A stretch of 64,000 nt of DNA from Aristolochia californica. Lineage: Eukaryota > Streptophyta > Magnoliopsida > Piperales > Aristolochiaceae. A program made the translations under genes and the position numbers. This document shows, in pieces, positions 1 to 14,327 of this stretch. Below the pieces are notes generated by a model. The model worked only from the letters and a program-made list of their open reading frames with translations. It did no database searches and was not told the origin of the DNA. Numbering within the stretch: position 1 is the first letter of the stretch; every line of letters begins with the position of its first letter. Location: the NCBI GenBank assembly GCA_029961685.1, contig JARWKL010000006.1, forward strand, positions 10,732,748 through 10,796,747. Direction: 5' to 3'.

Positions 1-256
1 ACTATTCACTTTTCCCTTTATCTTGTAAACAAAGAGATAAAAAGGCAAATAGATCACAATAAACAGAAAATTTTAGAGTTTATGGATGGTTACCACAAAT
101 GTACACAAAAGTTTTGATATCCTAGTTTGGGAAATTCTACTAGTTCAACCCTATTAGCATGGAATTTTATAAGGAAGAGATTATGAATTGATCGTACGCA
201 TGTTTTAAATATGGATATGCATGCTTGAAACATGTTAAAGATGCAAATGACCTATG
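1..256. repeat. Satellite monomer clipped by the window edge
   Basis: Right-hand part of a ~667-bp monomer. It enters just before the TTTATCTC/GAGATAAA stem segment and runs to the next GGATCC register point. It carries the landmarks of that part of the monomer: the GATATCC box, the stretch ending TTCAACCCTATTAG, and the ATGCATGC core inside its inverted repeat. About 50 bp seems to be missing near 85-95, where the text jumps from the 'gtttatggatg' segment to 'taccacaaatg'. No gene is present. Confidence 0.9.
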
Positions 257-2301
257 GGATCCAAACCTCATTAAATTCTCTTGTGAACGTGCGGTGGAAT
301 ATTTACCCGTGTCTAACAAGCCATTATTTTGCCCATTTACAAAAAAGCAGACCTAACAATCATAGATGATTGGAAAGTGATTTATCGGTCAATCGTGCGT
401 AACATGCTATATTTTTGTAAGAAATAACTTATGGATTGGGAGTCAACACTCAATTAAAAATTCCCCGCCTCCCCTTTTTTCTCGATGATTGTGACACCTA
501 ATAAATAAAAAATAAAAAGACTATGCAATCCCTAAAATTTACAGACACTTTTTTGGCATTTGTCTATTTCCATTTTTGATATATACTTTTCTTTTAAAGC
601 AAAACATGAGTTTTCACTTTTCCCCTTATCTCATAAATGAAGAGATAAAAAGGCAAATAGATCACAACAAAATTAAAATTTTAGAGTTTATGTATGCAAA
701 ACATTTAAAAAATAACAAATATAAGTAAGGAAAATTTATTCACGCACCACAAATGAACACAAAAGTTTTGATATCCAGGTTATGGAAATTCGACTAGTTC
801 AACCCTAATACTTTATAATTTTATCAGAAAGTGATTTCTAAATGATCCTACACATGTATTAAATATGGATATGCATGCTTGAAACATGTTAAGATACAAA
901 TGACAAATGGGATCCAAACCACATTAAATTCACAAGTGAACGTGAAGTGGAATATTTACCCGAGTCAAACAAGCCATTATTTTGCCTATTTACAAAAAAG
1001 CTGACCTAACAATCATAGATTCCTGTAAAGCGATTTATCAGACAATCATGCATCATAGGCTATATTTTTGAAAGAAATGACTGATGGATCAGGAGTCAAA
1101 ACTTAGTTAAAAATCCCCCGCCTCCCCCTTTTCTCCACGATTGCGAAACCTAATATATCAAAATTAGAAAGAGTTTGCAATCCCTAAAAATTACGGACAC
1201 TTTTTGGAATTATCTCTCTCTACATTTGTGCATACTTAAAACGTGTTAAAGATGAAAATGACCTATGGGATCCAAACCTCAATAAATTCTAAAGTGAGCA
1301 TGCGGTGGGATATTTACCCGAGTTAAACAAGCCATTATTTTGCCCATTTGAAGAAAAGCTGACCTCACAATCATAGATGATTGTAAAGTTATTTATAGGT
1401 CAATAGTGCATAACAAGCTATATTTTTTAAAGATATGACTTATGGATCGGGAGTCCACCCTCAGTAAAAAATTCCCCGTCTCTAATGAACAAAAACATTT
1501 TTATGTTCAAGTTCGGGAAGTTCCACCCCTAATAGCTGGGAATTTTATAAGAAACAGATTTCTGATTGATCCTACACATGTTTTAAATATGGATATGCAT
1601 GCTTGAAAGATGTTAAAGATGCAAATGACATATGGGATCCAAACCTCATTAAATTCTAAAGTGCAAGTGCTATGGGATATTTACCCAAGTCAAACTAGCC
1701 ATTATTTTGCCCATTTACTAAAAAACTGACCTAACAATCATAGATGATTGTAAATTGATTTATCGGTCAAGGATACGTAAGGGTCTTTATTTTTTTGAGA
1801 AATGACTTATCTATTGAGAGTCAACACCCAGTTAAAAATACCCGCCTCCCCCTTTACGCGACGATTGCGAAAACTCAAATATAAAAACAAGAAACAATTT
1901 GCAATCCCTAAAAATTATGGACACATTTTGGAATTATATCTCTCTACATTTGTGCAATTCCATTTTAGATGTATACTTTTTTCTTAAGTCAAAACTTGAG
2001 TGTTTACTTTTTCCTTTACTTTGTAAACAATGAGATAAAAAGGCAAATAGATCACAAAAAACAAACAAATTTAGAATTTATGGATGCTAAAAATTTTATA
2101 CAACAAGAAATGCACGTATAGAAAATTTATTCAGACACCACAAATGAACACAAAAATTTTGATATCCATGTTTGGGAAATTCCACTAGTTCAACCCTAAT
2201 AGCTTGGAATTTTATAAGGAAGAGATTTCGAATTGATCCTACGCATGTTTTAAATATGGATATGCATGGTTGAAACATGTTAAAGATGCAAATGACTTAT
2301 G
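257..2301. repeat. Satellite higher-order repeat, ~2.05-kb type, copy 1
   Basis: Four monomers in fixed order, with GGATCC register points at 257, 910, 1268, 1635 and 2302, so the lengths are about 653, 358, 367 and 667 bp. The second monomer is fused at about 1225, where the word 'catttgtgcat' runs straight into 'acttaaaacgtg'; about 310 bp is lost across a shared TGCAT-like word. The third loses about 300 bp at about 1487, between the C-rich strip and 'aatgaacaaaaac'. The same arrangement recurs about 2,050 bp downstream with the same breakpoints, so this is a true higher-order unit and not a set of independent deletions. No gene recognised. Confidence 0.85.
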
Positions 2302-4355
2302 GTATCCAAGCCTCATTAAATTCTCAAGTGATCGTGCGGTGGGATATTTACCCGAGTCAAGCAAGCCATTAGTTTGCCTATTTACGAAAAAGCAGACTTA
2401 ACTATCATAGATGATTGAAAAGTGATTTATCGGTCAATCATGCGAAACAGGCTATATTTTTGTAAAAAATGACTTATGGATAGGGTGTCAACACTCAATT
2501 AAAAATCCCCTGCCTCCCCCTTTTTCTCGATGATTGTGACACCTAATAAATAAAAAATACAAAGAGTTTGCAATCCCTAAAATTTACAGACACTTTTTTG
2601 GCATTTGTGCATTTTCAGTTTTGATATATACTTTTCTTTTAAAGCAAAACATGAGTTTTCACTTTTCCCCTTATCTCATAAATGAAGAGATAAAAAGGCA
2701 AATAGATCACAACAAAATTAAAATTTTAGAGTTTATGTATGCAAAACATTTAAAAAATAACAAATATAAGTAAGGAAAATTTATTCACGCACCACAAATG
2801 AACACAAAAGTTTTGATATCCAGGTTATGGAAATTCGACTAGTTCAACCCTAATACTTTATAATTTTATAAGAAAGTGATTTCTAAATGATCCTACACAT
2901 GTATTAAATATGGATATGCATGCTTGAAACATGTTAAGATACAAATGACAAATGGGATCCAAACCACATTAAATTCACAAGTGAACGTGAAGTGGAATAT
3001 TTACCCGAGTCAAACAAGCCATTATTTTGCCTATTTACAAAAAAGCTGACCTAACAATCATAGATTCCTGTAAAGCGATTTATCAGACAATCATGCATCA
3101 TAGGCTATATTTTTGAAAGAAATGACTGATGGATCAGGAGTCAAAACTTAGTTAAAAATCCCCCGCCTCCCCCTTTTCTCGACGATTGCGAAACCTAATA
3201 TATCAAAATTAGAAAGAGCTTGCGATCCCTAAAAATTACAGACACTTTTTGGAATTATCTCTCTCTACATTTGTGCATGCTTAAAACATGTTAAACATGC
3301 AAATGACGTATGGGATCCAAACCTCAATAAATTCTAAAGTGAGCGTGCGGTGGGATATTTACCTAAGTTATACAAGCCATTATTTTGCCCATTTGAATAA
3401 AAGCTGATCTCACAATCATAGATGATTGTAAAGTTATTTATAGGTCAATCATGCATAACAGACTATATTTTTTAAAGAAATGACTTATGGATCGGGAGTC
3501 AACCCTCAGTAAAAAATGCCCCTTCTCAAATGAACAAAAACATTTTTATGTCCAAGTTCGGGAAGTTCAACTAGTTCAACCCTAATAGCTGGGAATTTTA
3601 TAAGAAATAGATTTACTGATTGATCCTACTCATGTTTTAAATATGGATATGCATGCTTGAAAGATGTTAAAGATGCAAATGACCTATGGGATCCAAACCT
3701 CATTAAATTCTAAAGTCCAAGTGCTGTGGGATATTTACCCGAGTCAAACAAGCCATTATTTTGCCCATTTACTAAAAAACTGACCTAACAGTCATAGATG
3801 ATTGTAAATTGATTTATCGGTCAAGGATGCGTAAGGGTCTTTATTTTTTTGAGAAATGACTTATCTATTGAGAGTCAACACCCAGTTAAAAATACCCGCC
3901 TCCCCCTTTTCGCGACGATTGCGAAAACTCAAATATAAAAACAAGAAACAGTTTGCAATTCCTAAAAATTATGGACACATTTTGGAATTATATCTCTCTA
4001 CATTTGTGCAATTCCTTTTTAGATGTATACTTTTTTCTTAAATCAAAACTTGAGTTTTCACTTTTCCCTTTATCTTGTAAACAATGAGATAAAAAGGCAA
4101 ATAGATCACAAAAAACAAAAAAAATTAGAATTTATGGACGCTAAAAAATTTATACAACAAGAAATGCACGTACAAAAAATTTATTCTGACGCCACAAATG
4201 AACACAAAAGTTTTGATATCCATGTTTGGGAAATTCCACTAGTTCAACCCTAATAGCTTGGAATTTTAGAAGGAAGAGATTTCGAATTGATCCTACGCAT
4301 GTTTTAAATATGGATATGCATGGTTGAAACATGTTAAAGATGCAAATGACTTATG
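2302..4355. repeat. Satellite higher-order repeat, ~2.05-kb type, copy 2
   Basis: Register points at 2302, 2955, 3313, 3689 and 4356 give 653, 358, 376 and 667 bp, the same series as the preceding copy. Private variants are shared at a constant offset of about 2,045-2,054 bp. Examples are GGTATCC in place of GGGATCC (2301 and 4355), 'atctattgagagtcaacaccc' (1809 and 3863), and both internal deletion junctions (about 3277 and 3527). By eye the copies are far closer to each other than to most other monomers, which indicates recent tandem amplification of the whole 2.05-kb block. Confidence 0.85.
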
Positions 4356-6046
4356 GTATCCAAGCCTCATTAAATTCTCAAGTGATCGTGCGGTGGGATA
4401 TTTACCCGAGTCAAACAAGCCATTAGTTTGCCTATTTACGAAAAAGCTAACCTAACTATCATAGATGATTGAAAAGTGATTTATCGGTCAATCATGCGTA
4501 ACAGGCTATATTTTTGTAAGAAATGACTTATGGATAGGGTGTTAACACTCAATTAAAAATCCCCTGCCTCCCCCTTTTTATCGATGATTGTGACACTTAA
4601 TAAATAAAAAATAGAAAGAGTTTGCAATCCCTAAAATTTATAGACACTTTTTTTATTTACCTCTCTCTACATTTGTCCATTTCCATTTTAGATATATAAT
4701 TTTTTGTTAAAGCAAAACTTGAATTTTCACTTTTCCCCTTATCTCGTAAACGAAGAGATAAAAAGGAAAATAGATCACAACAAAATTAAAATTTTAGAGT
4801 TTAAGTATGCAAAAAATTTTAAAAAACAACAAATATAAGTAAAGAAAATTTATTCACGCACCACAAATGAACTCAAAAGTTTTGATATCCAGATTATGGA
4901 AATTCTACTAGTTCAACCCAAATAGCTTAGAATTTTATAAGAAAGTGATTTCTACATGTTCCTACACATGTTTTAAATATGGATATGCATGCTTGAAACA
5001 TGTTAAGATGCAAATGACCTATGGGATCCAAACCACATTAAATTCACAAGTGAACGTGAGGTGGAATATTTACCCGAGTCAAACATGCAATTATTTTGCC
5101 TATTTACAAAAAAACTGACCTAACAATAATAGATTCCTATCAAGTGATTTATCAGAAAATCATGAGTCACAGGCTATATTTTTGTAAGAAATTACTGATG
5201 GATCAGGAGTCAAAACTCAGTTAAAAATCCCCTGCCTCCCTATTTTCCCGACGATTGGAAAACCTAATATATAAAAATTAGAAAGAGTTTGCAATCCCTA
5301 AAAATTACAGACACTTTTTGGAATTATCTCTCTATATTTGTGCATGGTAAAAACATGTTAAAGATACAAATGACCTATGGGATCCAAACCTCAATAAATT
5401 CTCAAGTCAGCGTGCGGTGTGATATTTATCCAAGCTATACAAGCCATTATTTTATTCATTTGAAAAAAAGATGACCTCACAATCATAGATGATTGTAAAG
5501 TTATTTATCAGTCAATCATGCATAACAGGCTATATTTTTTAAAATAAATGACTTATGAATCAGGAGTCAACCCTCGGTAAAAAATGCGTTGCCTTCCCTT
5601 TTTCCCAACTATTGCGAAACCTAATATAAAAAAAATAGAAAGAGTTTGAAATCCCTAAAAATTATGGAAACTTTTGGGAATTATCTCTCTCTACATTTGT
5701 ACAATTCCATTTTTAATGTATTCTTTTTTCTTAAATCAAAACTTGAGTTTTCACATTTCCATTTAACTTGTAAACAAAGAGGTAAAAAGGCAACTAGATC
5801 ACAACAAAATGAAAATTATAGAATTTTTGTTTGCCATAAATTTTAAAAAACAACAAATATAAGTGACGATAATTTATTCACACGCCACAAATGAACACAA
5901 TTTTTTATGTCCAAGTTCGGGAAGTTCCACTAGTTCAACCCTAATAGCTTGGAATTTTATAAGAAAGAGATTTCTAATTGATCCTTCTCTTGTTTTAAAT
6001 AGGGATATGCATGCTTGAAAGATGTTATAGATGCAAATGACCTATG
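4356..6046. repeat. Related three-monomer unit, ~1.69 kb
   Basis: Register points at 4356, 5024, 5380 and 6047 give 668, 356 and 667 bp. It keeps the first deletion junction of the 2.05-kb units ('catttgtgcat' joined to 'ggtaaaaacatg' near 5345). The monomer after it is complete, so the second deletion is absent. This makes it the likely ancestral form from which the 2.05-kb unit arose by a further deletion. Confidence 0.8.
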
Positions 6047-7715
6047 GGATCCAAACCCCATTAAATTCTCAAGTAAACGTGCGGTGGAATATTTACACGT
6101 GTCAAACAAGGCATTATTTTGCCCATTTAAAAAAAAAGTAGACCTAACAATCATAGATGATTGGAAAGTGATTTATTGGTCAATCATACGTAACAGGGTA
6201 TATTTTCGTAAGAAATGACTTATGGATTGGGTGTCAACACTCAATTAAAAATCCCCCGCCTCCCCCTTTTTCTCAATGATTGTGGCACCTAATAAATAAA
6301 AAATAGAAAGAGTTTGCAATCCCTAAAATTTACAAACACTTTTTTGACTTACCTCTCTCTACATTTGTGCATTTCCATTTTAGATATATAATTTTTTGTT
6401 AAAGCAAAACTTGAGTTTTCACTTTTCCCCATATCACGTAAACGAAGAGATAAAAAGGCAAATAGATCACAACAAAGTTAAAATATTAGAGATTATGTAT
6501 GCAAAAAATTTAAAAAAATAACAAATATAAGTAAAGAAAATTTATTCATGCACCACAAATGAACACAAAAGTTTTGATATACAGGTTATGGAAATTCCAC
6601 TAGTTCAACCCTAATAGCTTAGAATTTTATAAGAAAGTGATTTCTAAATGATCCTACACATGTTTTAAATATGGATATGCATGCTTGAAACATTTTAAGA
6701 TGCTAATGACCTATGGGATCCAAACCACATTAAATTCACAAGTAAACGTGAGGTGGAATATTTACCCGAGTTAAACAAGCCATTATTTTGCCCATTTACA
6801 AAAAAGTTGACCTAATAATCATAGATTCATGTAAAGTAATTTATCAAACAATCATGCATCATAGGCTATATTTTTGTAAGAAATGACTGATGGATATGGA
6901 GTCAACACTCAGTTAAAAATCCCCTGCCTCCCCCTTCTCCCAACGATTGCGAAACCTAATTTATAAAAATTAGATAGACACTTTTTGGAATTATCTCTCT
7001 CTACATTTGTGCATGCTTAAAACATGTTAAAGATGAAATGACCAATGGGATCCAAACCTCAATAAATTCTCAAGTGAGAGCGTGGTGGGATATTTACCTG
7101 AGTTAAAGAAGCCATTATGTTGCCCATTTGAAAAAAAATCTGACCTCACAATCATAGATGATTGTAAAGTTATTTATTGATCAATCATGCATAACATGCT
7201 ATATTTTTAAAAAAAATGACTTATGGATCGGGAGTCAACCCTTAGTAAAAAATGACCCGCGTCCCCCTTTTCCCGACGATTGCGAAACCTAAAATAAAAA
7301 AACTAGAAAGAGTTTGCAATCCCTAAAAATTACGGACACTTTTTGGAATTATCTGTCTTTATATTTTTGCAATTCCATTTTAAATGTATTCTTTTTTCTT
7401 AAATCAAAACATGAGTTTTCACATTTCGCTTTAACAAGTAAACAAAGAGGTAAAAAGGCAAATAGATCACAACAAAATGAAAATTATAGAATTTATGTGT
7501 GCCAAAATTTTTATAAAACAACAAATGTCAGTGAAGATAGTTTATTCACACGCCACAAATGAACACAAAATTTTTTATGTCCAAGTTCGGGAAGTTCCAC
7601 TAGTTCAACCCTAATAGCTTGGAATTTTATAAGAAAGAGATATCTAATTGATCCTAGTAATCTTTTAAATATGGATATGCATGCTTGAAATTTGTTAAGA
7701 TGCAGATGACCTATG
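6047..7715. repeat. Related three-monomer unit, ~1.67 kb
   Basis: Register points at 6047, 6716, 7048 and 7716 give 669, 332 and 668 bp. The short middle monomer shows the same 'catttgtgcat' to 'gcttaaaacatg' fusion near 7013. It also lacks an extra stretch near 6975, where 'aaaattagatagacactttttgg' omits the 'aagagtttgcaatccctaaaaattacg' segment. It has the same architecture as the preceding unit, with its own private deletion. Confidence 0.75.
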
Positions 7716-10700
7716 GGATCCAAACCTCATTAAATTCTAAAGTGCAATTGCGGTGGGATATTTACCCGAATCAAACAAGCTATTATTTTGCCCATTTACT
7801 AAAAAGCTGACCTATCAATCATAGATGATTGTAAAGTGATTTATCGGTCAAGGATGCGTAAGGTCTTTATTTTTTGAGAAATGACTTATCTATTGGGAGT
7901 CAACACCCAATTAAAAATACCTGCCTCCCCCTTTTCGCGACGATTGCGAAACCTCAAATATAAAAACAAGAAATAGTTTGAAATCCCTAAAAATAATGGA
8001 CACATTTTGAAATTACCTCTCTCTACATTTGTGCAAAAATATTTGAGATGTATACTTTTTTCTTAAATCGAAACTTGAGTTTTCACTTTTCCCTTTATCT
8101 TGTTAACAAAGAGATAAAAAGGCAAATAGAAAAGGAATACACAAAAAAATGAAAATTTTACAGTTTGTGTATGCAAAAAATTTAAAAAAACAACAAATGT
8201 AAGGAAAGAAAATTTATTCACACACCACAAATGAACACAAATGTTTTGATATCCAAGTTTTGTAAAATTCACTAGTTCAACCCTTATTGCTTGGAATTTT
8301 ATAAGAAAGAGATTTCTAATTGATCCTACACTTGTTTTAAATGTGGATAAGCATGTTAGAAACATATTAAAGATGCAAATGACTTATCGAATCCAAACCT
8401 CATTAAATTCTCAAGTGAACGTGCAGTGGGATACTTACCAGAGTCAAACAAGCCGTTATTTTCCCCCTTTACAAAAAAGATGACCGAACAATCATAGATT
8501 ATTGTAAAGTGATTGATGGATCAATCATTCGTAACAGGCTATATTTTTGTAAGAAATGACTTATCGATTGGGAGTCAACACTCAATTAAAAATCCCAGCC
8601 TCACCCTTTTCCCGACGATTGTGAAACCTAAAATATAAAAACTAGAAAGAGTTTGCAATCCCATAAAATTCCAAACACTTTTTGGAATTATCTCTTCGTA
8701 CATTTGTGCATTTCCATTTTAGATGTATATTTCTTAAATCCAAACTTGAGTTTCCACTTTTCCCTCTATCTCTTAAACAAAGAGATAAAAAGGCAAATAG
8801 AACACTACACTATAAAAATTTTGGAGTTTATGTATGCAAAAAATTTAAAACAACAACAAATGTAAGTAAATAAAATTTATTCATAAAGGCAAATAGATCA
8901 CAACAAAATGAAAATTTTAGAGTTTATGTATGCAAAAAATTTAAAACAACAAAAAAAGTAAGGAAAAAAAATTTATTCAGACACCACAAATGAACACAAG
9001 TTTTTTATATCCAAGTTTTGTAAATTCCACTAGTTCAACCCTTTTTGCTAGGAATTTTGTAAGAAAGATATTTCTAATTGATCCTACACATGTTTTAAAT
9101 GTGATATGCATGTTTGAAACATATTAAATATGCAAATGACATATCGGATCCAAACCTCATTAAGTTCTCAAGTGAACGTGTGTTGGGATATTTACCCGAG
9201 TCGAATAAGCCAGTATTTTGCCCATTGACAAAAAAGTTGACCTAACAATCATAGATGATTGTAAAGTGATTTATCAATATATCATGCGTAACAGACTATA
9301 TTTTTGTAAGAAATGACTTATGAATTTGGAATCAACACTCAATTAAAAATCTCCCGCCTCCCCCTTTTCCCGACGTTTGCCAAACCAAATATAAACAAAC
9401 TAGAAAGAGGTTGCAATCCCTAAAAATTAAGGAAAATTTTTGGAATTATGTCTCTCTATATTTTTGAATTTCAATTTTAGATGTATTCTTTTTACTTAAA
9501 TCAAAACTTGAGTTTTCACTTTGATAAAAATGCAAATAGATCACAACAAAATCAAAATTTTAGAATTTATGGTTGCTAAAACATTAAAACAACAACAAAT
9601 GTAAGTAAAGAAACTTCAACCCTAATTGCTTGGAATTTTATAACAAAGAGATTTCTAATTGACCCTACACATGTTTTAAATATGGATATGCACGCTTGAA
9701 ACATGTTAAAGATGTAAATGACCTTTGGGATCCAGATCTCATGAAATTCTCAAGTAAACGTGCGTTGGGATATTTACCCGAGTCTAACAAGCCACTACTT
9801 TGCCCATTTACAAAAAAGCTGACCTAACAATCATAGATGATTGTAAAGTGATTTATCAGTCAATCATGCGTAACTCGCTATATTTTTGTCAGAAATGACT
9901 TATGGATTGGGTGTCAAAGCTCAGTTAAAAATCCCCTGCCTCCCCATTTCTCAACGATTGTGAAACCTAAAATATAAAAACAAGAAAGATATTGCAATCC
10001 ATAAAAATTACGGGCACTTTTTGAATTTATCTCTCTCTCCAATTGTGCATTTCCATTTTAGATATAACTTTTTTCTTAAATCAAAACTTGAGTTTTCACT
10101 TTTCCCTTTATCACGTAATTAAAGAGATAAAAATACAAGTACATCACAACAAAATGAAAATTTTAGATTTTATGTATGCAAAAAATTTTTAAACAAGAAC
10201 AAATGTAAGTAAAGAAAATTTATTTACACGCCACTAATGAACACAAAAGTTTTGATATCCAAGTTTAGGAAATTCCACTAGTTCAACCGTAATAACTTGG
10301 AATTTTATAAGAAAGGGATTACTAATTGATCCTACATAGGTTTTAAAAATGGATGTGCATGCTTCAAATATGTTAAAGATGAAAAATACCAATGGGATCC
10401 AAACCTCATTAAATTCTCAAGTGAACGTGTGTTTGGATATTTACCCATGTCGAACAAGCCAGTATTTTTCCCATTTATAAAAAAACTAACCTAACAATCA
10501 TAGATGATTGTAAAGTGATTTATCAATCAATCATACGTAACGGGCTATATTTTTTTAAGAAATGATTGATGGATTGGGAATCAACACTCAATTAAAAATC
10601 CCCCTCCTCCCCCTTTTCCTGACGATTGCGCAACCAAATATATAAAAACTAGAAAGAGTTTGCAATCCCTAAAAATTATGGAGAAGTTTTGGAATTATCT

Positions 10701-13700
10701 TTCTCTACATTTGTGAATTTAAATTTTAGATGTATTCTTTTTACTTAAAATCAAAACTTGTGCTTTCACTTTTCCCTTTATCTCATAAACAAAGATATAA
10801 AAATGCCAATAGATAACAACAAAATCAAAATTTTAGAGTTTATGTATGCAAAAACTTTAAAACAACAACAAATGTAGGTAAAGAAAGTTCAACCCTAATA
10901 GCTTGGAATTTTATAAGAAAGAGATTTCTAATTGACCCTACACATGTTTTAAAGATGGATATGCATGTTTGAAACATGTTCAAGATGCAAATGACCTATG
11001 GGATCAAGACCTCAAGAAATTCTCAAGTGAACGTGCGTTGGGATATTTACCCGAGTCCAACAAGCCACTATTTTGCCCATTTACAAAAGCTGACCTAACA
11101 ATCATAGATGATTCTAAATTGATTTATCGGTCAATCATGCGTAACGGGCTATATTTTTTGTCAAAAATGATTTATAGAATTGGAGTCAACACTCAGGTAA
11201 AAATACCCCGCCTCCCTCTTTTCCTGATGATTACGTAACCTAAAATATAAAAACTAGAAAGAGTTTGAAATCCCTAAAAATTAGAAACACTTTTTGGAAT
11301 TATCTCTCTCTACATTTTTTCATTTCCATTTTAGATGTATAATTTTTTCTTAAATCAAAATGCGAGTTTCAACTTTTCCCTTTATCTTGTAAACAAGGAG
11401 ATAAAAAGGCAAATAGATCACAACAAAATAAAAATTTTATAGTTTATGTATGCAAAAAATTTAAAACAACTATAAATGTTAGTAAAGAAAATTTATTCAC
11501 ACACCACTAATGAATCCAAAAGTTTTGATATCCAAGTTTCAAAAATTCCACTAGTTCAACCCTTATAGCTTGGAATTTTATAAGAAAGAGATTTCTAATT
11601 GATCCTACACATGTTTTAAATATGGAAATGCATACATGAAACATGTTAAAGATGCAAATGACCTATGGGATCCAGACCTCATTAAATTCTCAAGTGTACG
11701 AGTCGTGGGATATTTACCCGAGTCAAACAAGCCAATATTTTGCCAATTGACAAAAAAACTGACCAAACAATCTTAGATGATTGTCAAGTGATTTATCGGT
11801 CAATCATGCATGACGGGCTATATTTTTGTAAGAAATGACATATGGATTGGGAGTCGACACTCAGTTAAAAATCTTCTACCTTCCCCTTTTCTCGATGATT
11901 GTGAAACTTAATATATAAAAATTAGAAAGAGTTTGTTGTCCCTAAAAATTATGGAGACTTCTTGGAATTCTCTCTTTCTACATTTGTGCTTTTAAAATTT
12001 AGATTTATACCTTTTTCTTAAATCAAAACCTGAGTTTTCACTTTTCCTTTTATCTCGTTAACAAAGAGTTAAAAAGACAAACAGATCACAACAAAATGAA
12101 AATTTTAGAGTTTTTGTAAGTTAAAAATTTAAAACAACAACAAATGTAAGTAAAGAAAATTTATTCACACACCACAGATGGAGACCAAAGTTTTGATATC
12201 CAAGTTTTGGAAATTCCACCAGTTCAACCCTAATAACTTGGAATTTTATAAGAAAGAGATTTCTAATTGATCCTACAAATGTTTTAAATATGTATATGCA
12301 TGCTTGAAATATGTTTAAGATGCAAATGACTTATAATATCTAAACCTCATTAAATTCTCAAGTCTACGTCCGGTGGGATATATACCCGAGTTAAAACATG
12401 CCATTATTTTACCCATTTACAAAAAAACTGACCTAACAATCATAAATGATTGTAAAGTGATTTATTGGTCAATCATGAGTAACTGGCACTATTTGTGTAA
12501 GAAACGATTTATGGATTAGGAGACAACACTCAGTTAAAAATCAACCACCTCCCCCTTTTCCCGATGACTGCAAAACCTAATACATAAAAACAAGAAAAAG
12601 TTTGCAATCCCTAAAAATTATGGGCACTTTTTAGAATTATCTCTCTCTCCAATTGTGCATTTCCATTTTAGATGTATACTTTTTTCTTAAATCAAAACCT
12701 GAGTTTTCAGTTTTCCCTTTATCTCACAAACAAATAGATAAAAAGGCAAATGGATAACAACAAAATGAAAATTTTAGAGTTTATGTATGTAAAAAATTTA
12801 AAACAATAACAAATGTATGTAAAGAAAATTTATTCACTCACCAAAAATGAAGACAAAATTTTTGATATCCAAGTTTGGGAAATTCCACTAGTTCAACCTA
12901 AAAGCTTGGAATTTCATAAGAAAGAGATTTCTAATTGATCCTACAAATGTTTTCAACATGGATATGCATACTTGAAACATGTTAAAGATGCAAATGACAA
13001 ATGGGATCAGAACCTCATTAAATTCTCAAGTTAACGTGAGTTGGGATATTTAACCGAGTGAAACAAGTCACAATTTTGCTCATTTACAAAAAAAAAAAAA
13101 CTGACCAAACAATCATTGATGATTGTAAAGTGATTTATCAGTAAATCATGCATAAGGGGATATATTTTTGTAATAAATAACTTATGGATTAGGAGTCAAC
13201 ACTTAGTTAAAAATCCCCCGCCTCCCCCTTTTCTCGACAATTGTGAAACCTAATATATAAAAATAAGAAAGAGTTTTCAATCCCTAAAAATTACACAAAA
13301 CTTTTGGGAATTATCTCTCTCTTCATTTGTGCATTTACATTTTAGATGTATACTTTTTTCATAAATCAAACCATGAGTTTAAACTTTTCCCTTTATCTCG
13401 TAAAAAAAACAGAAAAAGGTAAATAGACCACAACAAAATGAAAATTTTAGAGTTTATGTATGCGAAAAATTTAAAACAACAACAAATGAAAGTAAAAAAA
13501 ATTATTCACACTCCACAAATGAACACAAAGTTTTGATATCCAAGTTTAGGAAATTGCACTAGTTCAACCCTAATAGTTTGGAATTTTGTAAGAAAGAGAT
13601 TTCCAATTGATCCTACACATGTTTTAAATATGGATATGCATGCTTGAAACATGTTAAAGATGTAAATGACCTATGGGATTCAAACTTCATTAAATTATCA

Positions 13701-14327
13701 GGTGAATGTGAGTTGGGATATTTACCCGAGTCAAACAAGTTATTATTTGGCCCATTTACGAAAAAGCTGACCTAAAAATCATGGATGATTGTAAAGTGAT
13801 TTATCGGTCAATCATGCATAATGGGATATATTTTTTTAAGAAATGATTGTGGATTGGGAGTCAACACCCAGTTAAAAATCCTTTGCCTTCCCCTATTCCC
13901 GACAATTGCAAAACCTAATATATAAAAATTAGAAAGAGTTTGCAATCTCTAAAAATTACGGACAATTTTGAGAATTATCTCTTTCTACATTTGTTCATTT
14001 CAAATTTTCATGTATACCTTTTTTCTTAAATCAAAACCTGAGTTTTCACTTTTCCATCTATCTCATAAACAATGAGATAAAAAGGCAAATACATCACAAT
14101 AAAATGATAATTTTAGAGTTTATGTATGCAAAAAATTTAAAAGAACAACAAACGTAAGTAAAGAAAATTTATTCACACACCTCAAATGAAGACAAAATTT
14201 TTGATATCCAATTTTGGGAAATTGCACTTATTCAACCTTAGTGGCTTGGAATTTTATAAGAAATATATTTCTAATTGATCCTACACAAGTGTTAAATATG
14301 GATATACATGTTTGATATATGCTAAAG
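7716..14327. repeat. Satellite array, mostly full-length monomers
   Basis: GGATCC-equivalent register points lie at 7716, 8389, 9146, 9728, 10395, 11001, 11668, 12336, 13004 and 13676. Most intervals are 667-673 bp. Exceptions are 757 bp (8389-9146, a local duplication), 582 bp (9146-9728) and 606 bp (10395-11001). The last two belong to the S subfamily, in which 'gtaaagaaa' runs directly into 'gttcaaccc' or a close equivalent. No gene, mobile element or other sequence is visible. All short open frames here are in-register by-products of the monomer. Confidence 0.85.
8789..8980. repeat. 96-bp partial tandem duplication inside one monomer
   Basis: The segment starting 'aaaggcaaatag' at 8789 and running through 'gtttatgtatgcaaaaaattt' to 'tttattcat' is repeated from 8885. 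The host monomer is therefore 757 bp instead of 667. The copies differ at several positions (for example 'aacactacactat' against 'atcacaacaaaat'). Either the duplication is old or the two copies come from different monomers through unequal exchange. Confidence 0.75.
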
